Positions 1-6,849 of a stretch of 20,473 nt of DNA are shown one piece after another. The notes under the pieces were generated by a model. The model ran no database searches. It saw only the letters and a list, made by a program, of their open reading frames with translations, and was not told the DNA's origin. Location: contig JANQMT010000157.1 of NCBI GenBank assembly GCA_028279945.1, positions 1 to 20,473 of the forward strand, written 5' to 3'. This DNA is from JAKSCF01 sp028279945. Lineage in GTDB: Bacteria; Bacillota; Clostridia; Peptostreptococcales; JAAYPU01. Position numbers and translations under genes: made by a program. Within the stretch, counting starts at the first letter, position 1, and the number at the start of each line of letters is the position of its first letter.

Positions 1-1685
1 CTAATTTTTTGATTATGCTTACGGATAAAGAAAGTAATATTTTAGAAGTTACTTCCCATGAAAGTATTATAGATACTGTAAAAGGTCAAAATTTCTTAAG
101 AGGTCACACATGGTCCGAAGAGATCATCGGTACCAATGCCATAGCCCTTTCTCTTATTCATGATAAGCCAATTCAAACGGTTGGAGCAGAACATTATCCT
201 CAATTTCATCACATAGCCACATGTTCTTCGGCACCAATACATGATGAAAGCGGAAACATTATCGGCTGCATTAATATGACAGGCTTGTGTAAAGATGTCA
301 ATAGTCATACACTGGGAATCGTTGTGGCAGGAGCATATTCCATAGAAAAACAATTGAAGCTTATAAGGTCCAATAAACTAATCAATACCACATTTAAAAA
401 CATATCCGAGGGCATGATAATAACAGATGAAAATATGAAAATCAGCACGGTCAACAAAGTTGCATGTCGTATACTGGGGGTGAAGAAAGAAGACATATAT
501 GACCTTGATATAAAGGATATAATGAGAGATGTTGATTTTAAGAATATCCTTCATTCAAAGGAGTCTTTACAATATATAGAATCCGGTTTTTATATCAACA
601 AAAATAAAATAATATGTATTGCTAATGTCATACCCATGACAATTAACGAAAAAATTATTGGCATTGCAGTCGTGTTCAAAGAGCCGAAAATTATTAATCA
701 ATTGATCAATAAAACCGTAGGTAATAAAGCAACGTATACGTTTAGCCATATTATAACTCAAAATCCAAAGATGATAAGCCTTATAGAAGCAGCAAAAAGA
801 GTTGCAAAAACCAATTGTACCATACTCATTGGAGGAGAGAGCGGAACGGGAAAAGAATTATTTGCCCAATCCATACATAATGAAAGCCGACACTCTAAAG
901 GCCCTTTTATAGCTGTAAATTGTGCTGCTTTACCCAGAGATCTTGTGGAAAGTGAACTTTTCGGATATGAGAAGGGTGCTTTTACAGGTGCATTAAAAGA
1001 AGGAAATCCAGGAAAATTTGAACTTGCACATGGAGGAACCATTTTTTTAGATGAAATTGGGGAACTTCCCCTTGAAATACAATCAAAACTTTTAAGAGTT
1101 CTTGACAGTTATAAAATAACCAGAATAGGCGGGAAATATGAAAAAGAACTAAAAGTAAGGGTGATAGCAGCTACAAATAGAGACCTTTACGAAGAGGTTT
1201 TGAAAAAAAATTTTCGAGAGGATCTCTATTACAGACTAAATGTTATAAGCTTTAGAATTATTCCATTAAGGGATAGATCTGAGGATATATCCATTCTTGC
1301 ATCTTATTTCCTAGAAAAATTAAATAGAGAGAACATAAAAAAAATCAAATCTATTAGTGATGACCTTATAGTATATCTTGAAAGGCATACTTGGAATGGA
1401 AATGTCAGAGAGTTTCAAAACGTTATTTCAAGAGCATATTATTTATGTGAAGAAGAAGTCATAACCAGTAAGTATTTGCCTGAAAATATTTTGCGGTCCA
1501 ATATAGAACCATCTGCAAAAGTGATACCTGTTGAAGTGATGGAAAAAAGATCCATTATAAATGCTATAATCAATAGTCATGGAAATGTGATGAAAGCCGC
1601 AAGAGATTTAAATATAAGCAAATCTACAATATATAGAAAAATTAAAAAATATGAGATAGAAGTAGACAGGATGATTGATAAGTGA
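1..1685 (+). CDS. acoR: AcoR-type sigma-54-dependent transcriptional activator, 5' truncated by the window edge
   Basis: Enhancer-binding protein that would activate RNA polymerase carrying sigma-54. The frame is open through base 1, so the N-terminus lies outside the window; the TTG at base 9 is an internal codon. Counting from base 9, the first ~110 residues look like the second half of an AcoR GAF sensor domain (motifs GTNAI, AEHY, TCSSAPI). A PAS-like domain follows (~120-225). The AAA+ domain (~245-475) has Walker A GESGTGKE near 276-283, the sigma-54 contact loop GAFTGA at 323-328 and Walker B TIFLDEIGELP. A Fis-type helix-turn-helix ends the protein (NVMKAARDLNISKSTIYR). The neighbours acoA, acoB and acoX, and sigma-54 promoters at ~1788 and ~4661, make it the probable regulator of region A. 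The inducer cannot be read from sequence; acetoin is the classical AcoR ligand. Confidence 0.93.
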   Translation, partial: NFLIMLTDKESNILEVTSHESIIDTVKGQNFLRGHTWSEEIIGTNAIALSLIHDKPIQTVGAEHYPQFHHIATCSSAPIHDESGNIIGCINMTGLCKDVNSHTLGIVVAGAYSIEKQLKLIRSNKLINTTFKNISEGMIITDENMKISTVNKVACRILGVKKEDIYDLDIKDIMRDVDFKNILHSKESLQYIESGFYINKNKIICIANVIPMTINEKIIGIAVVFKEPKIINQLINKTVGNKATYTFSHIITQNPKMISLIEAAKRVAKTNCTILIGGESGTGKELFAQSIHNESRHSKGPFIAVNCAALPRDLVESELFGYEKGAFTGALKEGNPGKFELAHGGTIFLDEIGELPLEIQSKLLRVLDSYKITRIGGKYEKELKVRVIAATNRDLYEEVLKKNFREDLYYRLNVISFRIIPLRDRSEDISILASYFLEKLNRENIKKIKSISDDLIVYLERHTWNGNVREFQNVISRAYYLCEEEVITSKYLPENILRSNIEPSAKVIPVEVMEKRSIINAIINSHGNVMKAARDLNISKSTIYRKIKKYEIEVDRMIDK

Positions 1686-1690
1686 GGAAT

Positions 1691-1737
1691 AATTTCAAAA
1701 TGATACTATTTTGTTTGAATATTCCCAAAAAGATACT
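1691..1737 (+). promoter_or_regulatory. Paired putative upstream activator sites for the sigma-54 activator (aminotransferase promoter)
   Basis: Two related elements follow the activator stop codon: AATTTCA-AAA-TGATACT (1691-1707) and ATTCCCA-AAA-AGATACT (1721-1737), with right halves 30 bp apart. The same TGATACT half-site with an AAA centre recurs twice before acoA. The left half of the first copy matches the inverted half-site AGTATCA at 5 of 7 positions, as expected for a dimeric Fis-type DNA-binding domain. The pair lies about 55-110 bp upstream of the putative -24/-12 element, a usual distance for enhancer sites. Assignment to this activator is inference. Confidence 0.55.
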
Positions 1738-1761
1738 TAATAATAATAAAAGAAATAGAAG

Positions 1762-1786
1762 AAGCCTTTTGTTTAGGCTTTTTTTT
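1762..1786 (+). terminator. Rho-independent terminator after acoR
   Basis: A 6-bp stem AAGCCT/AGGCTT (1762-1767 with 1775-1780) and a 7-nt loop are followed directly by six T residues. It sits between the putative enhancer pair and the -24/-12 element, so it would stop acoR transcripts without blocking DNA looping to the downstream promoter. Confidence 0.8.
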
Positions 1787-1787
1787 A

Positions 1788-1804
1788 TTGGTATAAAAAT
1801 TGCT
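1788..1804 (+). promoter_or_regulatory. Putative sigma-54 (-24/-12) promoter of the aminotransferase gene
   Basis: The sequence TTGGTATAAAAATTGCT has the invariant GG (1790-1791) and GC (1802-1803) exactly 12 bp apart, with TTGG and TTGC boxes. It departs from the consensus TGGCACG in the -24 flank, so it is weaker than the acoA promoter. It lies about 50 bp upstream of the aminotransferase start, downstream of the acoR terminator and of a pair of TGATACT elements. It has not been shown experimentally here. Confidence 0.6.
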
Positions 1805-1853
1805 TTAAAAAAATTATGAATATTATGAAAATATGAAAAAAGGAGGAAAAATG

Positions 1854-3122
1854 ATGACAAAAGCAGCACCAAAATTAAATCTCAAAAATTCTTATGAGCT
1901 ATACGAGGCGGCAAAAAAGATCTATCCGGGAGGCGTGTCACCCATCAGACGCCCAGAAGTTTACTATCCGGAAGAATGGCCTGTTTTCTTTAAAAGGGGG
2001 TATGCAAACCACATTGTAGATGTTGATGGCAATGATTATATCGACTGGATGGCTGCCTATGGACCGATGATTTTAGGAGAAGTTGAACAAGAAATTAATG
2101 ATGCAGTGACGGAAGATATGAAGAAAGGTTTTTGTTTTAGTTTATCGCAAGAAATACAAATAAAACTAGCAAAAAAACTGATCGAAATTATTCCTTGTGC
2201 TGAAAAAGTAATATTTGGAAAGACCGGCTCGGATTCAACGAATATGGCTGTACGGATAGCAAGGGCATATACGGATAAAAACAAAATAATAAAATGTGGA
2301 TATCACGGTTGGGGTGATTGGACTAATGAAACCCTTACCGGTGCCGTAGTAGGTGTTCCAAAGGCGTATCAAGATTTAACCATGGAAATGGAATATAATG
2401 ATTTGGAAAATCTTGAAAATATGTTGAAGAATGATGATGATATAGCGTGTATTATCATGCCTCCTTTTGGTCATGCCCATATGTTTGTACCATTAGAGTA
2501 TCCTGATGAAGGCTATTTGGAAGGTGTAAGAGCTTTGGCAGACAAATATAAGGCGGTATTAATATTTGATGAAATTCGTACCGGTTTTAGATTTGCATTA
2601 GGAGGTGCACAGGAGTACTACGGCGTAACACCGGACTTGGGTTGTTTTGGTAAAGCTATGGCAAATGGATATGCCGTCAGTGCTTGTGTAGGTAAGGCTG
2701 AGATTATGGATGCGGCAAGCGATAAAGCATTTATAAGCTCAACCATGTATCCTAACAGCCTTGAAATGGTTGCAGCCCTTAAAACCATTGAGATAATAGA
2801 GCGTGAAAATGTTATTGAAGATGTATGGACAAAAGGAAAATACTTTAGGGAAAGAGCAGAAGAAATATGTGCAAAATTCGATGTAGGTGTGTTTTATGCA
2901 GGCATTGAGCCAATGCCATTAATATGTTTTAAAGAAGTGGATGGTTTTTGGGAACAGCGTAGAGAACTCTTTTATACACAAATGGTGAGAAGAAAAATAT
3001 TCATACAGCCTTTCCACCATGGCTACATTTCATATCGACATACCTATGAGGATTTAGATTATGTTTTAGAATCTATGGAAAAATCTCTGGCCATAGTTGC
3101 TGAGAAATATCCCGTATGCTGA
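1854..3122 (+). CDS. Class III PLP-dependent aminotransferase (glutamate-1-semialdehyde aminomutase-like)
   Basis: Fold-type I PLP enzyme of the class III aminotransferase family, 422 residues from the chosen start. The N-terminus (YEAAKKIYPGGVSP) matches the HemL-like branch. The PLP phosphate region is GKTGSDSTNMAVRIARA, the cofactor-contacting acidic motif is IFDEIRTGFRF, and the Schiff-base lysine is about K267 in CFGKAMANGY. The start is set by AGGAGG at 1841-1846: the ATG at 1854 has 7-nt spacing, ATG 1851 is possible, and the upstream ATG at 1833 contains the ribosome-binding site. The gene is monocistronic between a putative sigma-54 promoter and a strong terminator. There are no tetrapyrrole genes nearby and the context is aco-like, so haem synthesis is unlikely. 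The substrate is unknown; transamination or amino-group migration on a catabolic substrate is inferred. Confidence 0.85.
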   Translation: MTKAAPKLNLKNSYELYEAAKKIYPGGVSPIRRPEVYYPEEWPVFFKRGYANHIVDVDGNDYIDWMAAYGPMILGEVEQEINDAVTEDMKKGFCFSLSQEIQIKLAKKLIEIIPCAEKVIFGKTGSDSTNMAVRIARAYTDKNKIIKCGYHGWGDWTNETLTGAVVGVPKAYQDLTMEMEYNDLENLENMLKNDDDIACIIMPPFGHAHMFVPLEYPDEGYLEGVRALADKYKAVLIFDEIRTGFRFALGGAQEYYGVTPDLGCFGKAMANGYAVSACVGKAEIMDAASDKAFISSTMYPNSLEMVAALKTIEIIERENVIEDVWTKGKYFRERAEEICAKFDVGVFYAGIEPMPLICFKEVDGFWEQRRELFYTQMVRRKIFIQPFHHGYISYRHTYEDLDYVLESMEKSLAIVAEKYPVC

Positions 3123-3183
3123 GATGCTTGTCCGGGCGTAACAAGTAAGCTGATATATTAAGTTGTTAGCTTTGGTCAAAAAG

Positions 3184-3221
3184 AGAGCAGCGCATGGTCA
3201 CGCTGCTCTTGATTTTTTATT
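3184..3221 (+). terminator. Strong rho-independent terminator after the aminotransferase gene
   Basis: A perfect 9-bp GC-rich stem AGAGCAGCG/CGCTGCTCT (3184-3192 with 3201-3209) and an 8-nt loop are followed by a T-rich run (3212-3217). It separates the aminotransferase transcript from the MFS gene. Confidence 0.88.
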
Positions 3222-3230
3222 GAGTATGCG

Positions 3231-3258
3231 TTTTGGTTCTACCAAAAATGTTTTTTTT
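3231..3258 (+). terminator. Second hairpin with T-run, possible tandem terminator or operator
   Basis: A 7-bp inverted repeat TTTTGGT/ACCAAAA (3231-3237 with 3241-3247) has a 3-nt loop. Three bases later an eight-T run begins (3251-3258). The stem is AT-rich and weak, so it may back up the terminator just upstream or be a protein-binding palindrome ahead of the MFS gene. I see no clear promoter between here and base 3327. Confidence 0.45.
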
Positions 3259-3326
3259 AATGATTTAAATTATATTTGGAAGATAGCTATAAAGCATTCT
3301 TCCGGATTAGAGGAGGATATTTATAA

Positions 3327-4544
3327 GTGAGTGAAAGAGTAAATAGTGGAAATCTTTTTATGAATACTATTTTGGTTATTGTTGTATATCTTTATGGTGT
3401 ATTCTCTGTTTACGAACCTGCAATAATTTTGGGTTATATAATTAAAGGTTTAGGGATAACTGAAGCAATCGCCGGTTGGCTTGTATCAATCGTGCTGATT
3501 TGCATGGGAAGTTTTGGGATGATAAGTGGTAATTTGCTTAAAAAAATAGGCATTAAAAAATCATTTTTTTTAGGAATAGTAATATTAATGTTAGGTCATT
3601 TTTTTAATTATGCTGTAACTGGGCTAACGCTATTCGTTATTAGCCGTATCATTATAGGAATAGGAATTGCTTTAATTATAACCGTTTCAAGTTCAATCGT
3701 TTTGGCTTTTTATAGTGAAAAAGGCAGAGAGAAAATGAATACTATTTTTGGAATGATTCATTTAATGGGTTATTTTGTAGCAGCATTAGTAATGGTGCCC
3801 ATTTTGAATGCTGTAGGCGGTATGTACCAAAGTGCACTTGGCGTAACCGGGTTTGCCGGTTTGATTTTGGCAATAGGATGGATGATATTTGGAAAAGATG
3901 GAGAAATAGTGGATGAAGTCAGCGATGCCGAAGAAACTGAAAGTAATATATTTAAAACAGTTTGGAAATACCCTGCAATAAAAATAATTTGTTTTACTTA
4001 CTTAATAACAACGATTCCATATATGCAAGTCACTACGTTTTTACCTTACTATCTTAATAATGATTTTAGCTTAGATTTAGGCACTGCAGCCAATTTAGCC
4101 ACAATTATGCCTGTAGCAGGTATAGTGGGTGGATTATTAGGTGGAGTAGTAATGAGTATAAGTGGAAGACGTAAAGCAGTTGTGGTACTTACGATTGTAT
4201 TGCAATTAATAGGTATGGGACTAATGGTAATACCAACCGTTATATGGGCAGTTATAGGGGCTTCTCTATTAGCGCTGGGAAGTGCCGGAATGATGCCGGC
4301 ATTGTTTACAATTCCAATGGAACTTAAAGGAATGACCCCGGCCAGAGTTGCTGTTGCTATGGCGTTATTTTATGCATTTGGCCTAATTTTATCAGCATTT
4401 GGACCTTTAATAGGCGGCTATATTGCAGAGGTAGCATCATTTAGATCTTCATTTATTGCTACGGGTGGTCTTTTGATTATATGCTTCCCAATCTTAACGG
4501 GATTGACTGAAACAAGACCTTTAAAACAGAAAAATGAGAACTGA
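3327..4544 (+). CDS. Major facilitator superfamily (MFS) transporter
   Basis: Integral membrane permease of 405 residues with about twelve hydrophobic segments and no cleavable signal peptide, matching the usual size for the family. A GRR-type positive loop (SISGRRKAVVV) lies in the C-terminal half, and an acidic central loop (DGEIVDEVSDAEETES) separates the two six-helix halves. The start is GTG at 3327, with GAGGAGG about 10 nt upstream. The gene stands alone between terminators and the acoA promoter region. Its position inside the aco-like regulon suggests it imports the substrate or exports a product of these enzymes. The substrate cannot be named from sequence, and no sigma-54 element of its own was found. 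Confidence 0.85.
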   Translation: MSERVNSGNLFMNTILVIVVYLYGVFSVYEPAIILGYIIKGLGITEAIAGWLVSIVLICMGSFGMISGNLLKKIGIKKSFFLGIVILMLGHFFNYAVTGLTLFVISRIIIGIGIALIITVSSSIVLAFYSEKGREKMNTIFGMIHLMGYFVAALVMVPILNAVGGMYQSALGVTGFAGLILAIGWMIFGKDGEIVDEVSDAEETESNIFKTVWKYPAIKIICFTYLITTIPYMQVTTFLPYYLNNDFSLDLGTAANLATIMPVAGIVGGLLGGVVMSISGRRKAVVVLTIVLQLIGMGLMVIPTVIWAVIGASLLALGSAGMMPALFTIPMELKGMTPARVAVAMALFYAFGLILSAFGPLIGGYIAEVASFRSSFIATGGLLIICFPILTGLTETRPLKQKNEN

Positions 4545-4554
4545 AAAAACATTT

Positions 4555-4600
4555 AGTGTCAAAATGATACTCAGGGAATAAAATTTCCTAAAATGATACT
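4555..4600 (+). promoter_or_regulatory. Paired putative upstream activator sites for the sigma-54 activator (acoA promoter)
   Basis: The first site, AGTGTCA-AAA-TGATACT (4555-4571), is an imperfect dyad with 6 of 7 positions of the left half complementary to the right half. The second (4584-4600) keeps the AAA-TGATACT right half but has a degenerate left half. The right halves are 29 bp apart, about three helical turns, nearly the same spacing as the pair upstream of the aminotransferase. The sites lie roughly 65-110 bp before the -24 box at 4662. Confidence 0.65.
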
Positions 4601-4660
4601 GATTCACAATATCTCATGGGAAAAACGCTCATAAAAGGCCTTTAAATGTTTCTTTATTAT

Positions 4661-4677
4661 TTGGCACGATAGTTGCG
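4661..4677 (+). promoter_or_regulatory. Sigma-54 (-24/-12) promoter of acoABX
   Basis: TTGGCACGATAGTTGCG matches the sigma-54 consensus TGGCACG-N4-TTGC exactly, with GG (4663-4664) and GC (4675-4676) 12 bp apart. It predicts a transcript start near 4687 and a leader of about 130 nt before acoA. The sigma-54 activator encoded at the left edge is the obvious partner. Confidence 0.9.
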
Positions 4678-4727
4678 AATTAGTATTATCAAGAATTGAG
4701 AAAATTGTTCTTAGAAAGGTAAAACCA

Positions 4728-4808
4728 ATGGTAAGGGGGGATGATACATATTTTTATTCAACATATGATAGGAGCCGTTTTGAAAGTGGTAAAAACATAT
4801 TGATTTAA
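4728..4808 (+). CDS. Putative 26-residue leader peptide ahead of acoA
   Basis: A short frame in the acoA 5' leader starts at ATG 4728, with AGAAAGG about 8 nt upstream, and ends at TAA 4806-4808. The stop codon overlaps the AAAGGAGG ribosome-binding site of acoA, so translational coupling is possible. The peptide (MVRGDDTYFYSTYDRSRFES...) is rich in Tyr, Arg, Asp and Ser and has no membrane segment. I recognise no family. It may be a chance frame; the ribosome-binding site and the coupled stop are the only support. Confidence 0.35.
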   Translation: MVRGDDTYFYSTYDRSRFESGKNILI

Positions 4809-4820
4809 AGGAGGTTGCTT

Positions 4821-5807
4821 ATGGAACTGTCAAAGGAAAAATTGTTAGATATGTATAGAGTAATGCAAAGAATAAGAAGATTTGAGCTAGAAGCATCAAA
4901 GAGTTTTTCAGAGGGTAATATTCAAGGATTTGTGCATCTATATTTAGGTGAAGAGGCCGTTGCTACCGGAGTTTGTGCAAACTTAGAAAAAGAAGACTAT
5001 ATAACAAGTACCCACAGAGGCCATGGACATATCATTGCCAAAGGTGCGGATACCAAGCTTATGATGGCTGAACTTTGTGGTAGAGAAACAGGATACTGTA
5101 ATGGAAAAGGCGGATCAATGCATATTGCAGATACCGAGTTAGGGATATTGGGAGCCAATGGTATCGTGGGTGGCGGATTTACAATAGCTGCCGGTGGCGC
5201 ATTGACTGCAAAAATGAAGAAAACAGGAGCTGTTGCAGTGTGTTTCTTTGGAGACGGTGCATCCAATGAAGGAACATTCCATGAAGCATTAAATATTGCC
5301 AGCACATGGAAACTCCCGGTTGTTTTCGTTTGTGAAAATAATTTATATGGTATTTCATGTAGACAAGATAGAGCAATGGCATTAACGGATATATCTGAGA
5401 GAGCAGTTGCATACAATATGCCTGGTATTTCCATTGATGGTAATGACGTGCTGGAAGTATATGAAGCAACTGAACAAGCAGTTAAAAGAGCGCGAAATGG
5501 AGAGGGGCCTACCCTTATAGAATGTAAAACTTATAGATGGCACGGACATTTTGAAGGAGAGCCCGGATTATATAGACCGAAAGAGGAAGTGGAAGAATGG
5601 CTTGCCAAGGATCCTCTGGCTAAATTTGAAGAATATTTAAAGGAAAGCGGTATTGCAAAAGAAGATGAATTAGAAGAGATCCAAGAAGAAATATATGATG
5701 AAATAGAAGCGGCAGTTGAATTTGCAGTTAACAGTCCGTTCCCTAAAGAATCTTCAGCACTTGAAGATGTTTATACGGATATTGTAGAGGAGGAGAGGGT
5801 GATATGA
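4821..5807 (+). CDS. acoA: Thiamine-diphosphate-dependent dehydrogenase E1 alpha subunit, acetoin dehydrogenase type
   Basis: Alpha subunit of a 2-oxoacid/acetoin dehydrogenase E1, 328 residues, the usual size. It carries the ThDP-binding motif GDGASNEG at 144-151, ending in ENN about 30 residues later, and the family signatures TSTHRGHGH, CNGKGGSMH and YRWHGHFEG. With AcoB it would form an alpha2beta2 heterotetramer that cleaves acetoin (or a related 2-oxo or hydroxyketone substrate) and passes the hydroxyethyl/acetyl group to a lipoyl E2. The start is ATG 4821 with AAAGGAGG at 4807-4814; the in-frame TTG at 4815 overlaps the ribosome-binding site and was rejected. The gene overlaps acoB by 4 bp (ATGA). 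It is probably expressed from the sigma-54 promoter at 4661. Confidence 0.93.
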   Translation: MELSKEKLLDMYRVMQRIRRFELEASKSFSEGNIQGFVHLYLGEEAVATGVCANLEKEDYITSTHRGHGHIIAKGADTKLMMAELCGRETGYCNGKGGSMHIADTELGILGANGIVGGGFTIAAGGALTAKMKKTGAVAVCFFGDGASNEGTFHEALNIASTWKLPVVFVCENNLYGISCRQDRAMALTDISERAVAYNMPGISIDGNDVLEVYEATEQAVKRARNGEGPTLIECKTYRWHGHFEGEPGLYRPKEEVEEWLAKDPLAKFEEYLKESGIAKEDELEEIQEEIYDEIEAAVEFAVNSPFPKESSALEDVYTDIVEEERVI

Positions 5808-6793
5808 GAAACCTGACTTTTGGACAAGCGATAAATGAAGCAATTCGAAATGAAATGAGAAGAGACTCTAATGTATTTGTAATGGGAGAAGATGTCGGTA
5901 TATTAGGCGGCGCTTTTGGAGTAACTGCCGGTTTATATGATGAATTTGGAGAAGAAAGAGTACGAGATACACCTATAACTGAGCAGCAAATTGCCGGTAT
6001 GGCTGCAGGTGCTGCATCTACAGGATTGGTTCCGGTCGCCGAGCTTATGTTTAATGATTTTATAGGATGCTGTGGAGACCAAATTATGAATCAAGCAGCA
6101 AAATTTAGATATATGTATGGCGGAAATATGAAGATTCCTATGGTTTTAAGAATGGCTTGTGGAGCCGGACTGCAGGCGGCAGCGCAGCACTCTCAATGTC
6201 TTGAGGCTTGGCTGACCCATATACCGGGGCTTAAGGTTGTATATCCTTCGACACCACAAGATGCACTTGGACTGATGATAGCATCTATCAGAGATGAAAA
6301 TCCTGTAATGTTTATGGAACATAAGGTATTGTATGCGACACCAGGTGAAGTTGGAGATGAAAATGTTCCAATACCTTTAGGAAAGGCTGATGTTAAAAGA
6401 GAAGGAACAGATGTTACAATCATAGCAACAGGTTTCTGTATAGTAAAAGCACTCCAAGCAGCAGAAGAACTTGCTGCCGATGGAATAAATGTTGAAGTTA
6501 TAGATCCAAGGACATTATACCCATTGGATAAGGCAGCCATATATGCCTCTATAGAAAAAACGAGAAAAGTAGTTATCGTAACTGAAGAGAATAAACGTGG
6601 AGCATGGTCGGGAGAACTTGCATCACTCATTGCAGAGGAGAAGTTTGACTGTCTTGATACGAAAATAGTTAGAATCGGCACCTTAAATACACCCATACCA
6701 TTTACTTCAAACCTTGAAAGTTATGTGCTGCCACAGAAAGAAGATATTATAAAAGCTGTTAAATCTATTCAAAATGTGAAAGCTACTGCATAG
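5804..6793 (+). CDS. acoB: Thiamine-diphosphate-dependent dehydrogenase E1 beta subunit, acetoin dehydrogenase type
   Basis: Beta subunit of the same E1, 329 residues, with both transketolase domains. The pyrimidine-binding half has MGEDVGILGGAFGVTAGL, RDTPITEQQIAGMAAGAA and ELMFNDFIGCCGDQI. The C-terminal half begins near the DVTIIATG region and includes VIDPRTLYPLD and VVIVTEENKRGAW. The start codon overlaps the acoA stop (ATGA), with a GAGGAGGAGAGG ribosome-binding region just upstream, so the subunits are translationally coupled. No E2 or E3 gene follows: acoX comes next and then the strand switches. The partner acyltransferase must therefore be elsewhere, or the E1 works without it. Confidence 0.93.
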   Translation: MRNLTFGQAINEAIRNEMRRDSNVFVMGEDVGILGGAFGVTAGLYDEFGEERVRDTPITEQQIAGMAAGAASTGLVPVAELMFNDFIGCCGDQIMNQAAKFRYMYGGNMKIPMVLRMACGAGLQAAAQHSQCLEAWLTHIPGLKVVYPSTPQDALGLMIASIRDENPVMFMEHKVLYATPGEVGDENVPIPLGKADVKREGTDVTIIATGFCIVKALQAAEELAADGINVEVIDPRTLYPLDKAAIYASIEKTRKVVIVTEENKRGAWSGELASLIAEEKFDCLDTKIVRIGTLNTPIPFTSNLESYVLPQKEDIIKAVKSIQNVKATA

Positions 6794-6849
6794 CTATATA
6801 AAATAGGGATAACGTTTATTCTTCTCTATAACAACAAGGAGGCACATAT

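Noticed and set aside
9..17. Possible start codons TTG (9) or ATG (15) for the sigma-54 activator
   Set aside because: The frame is open to base 1, there is no ribosome-binding site, and the GAF domain would be cut in half. The gene simply continues beyond the window.
1854..3122. Haem-biosynthetic glutamate-1-semialdehyde aminomutase (hemL)
   Set aside because: The family resemblance is real, but there are no tetrapyrrole genes nearby and the promoter region and neighbours are those of a catabolic regulon.
3231..3290. Candidate sigma-54 promoter ahead of the MFS gene (TTGG at 3234 or 3276)
   Set aside because: Neither GG has a GC 12 bp downstream, and no TGATACT element is nearby.
4997..5469. 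Long minus-strand open frames inside acoA
   Set aside because: They are shadows of the plus-strand gene, which has catalytic motifs along its full length; their translations resemble no family.
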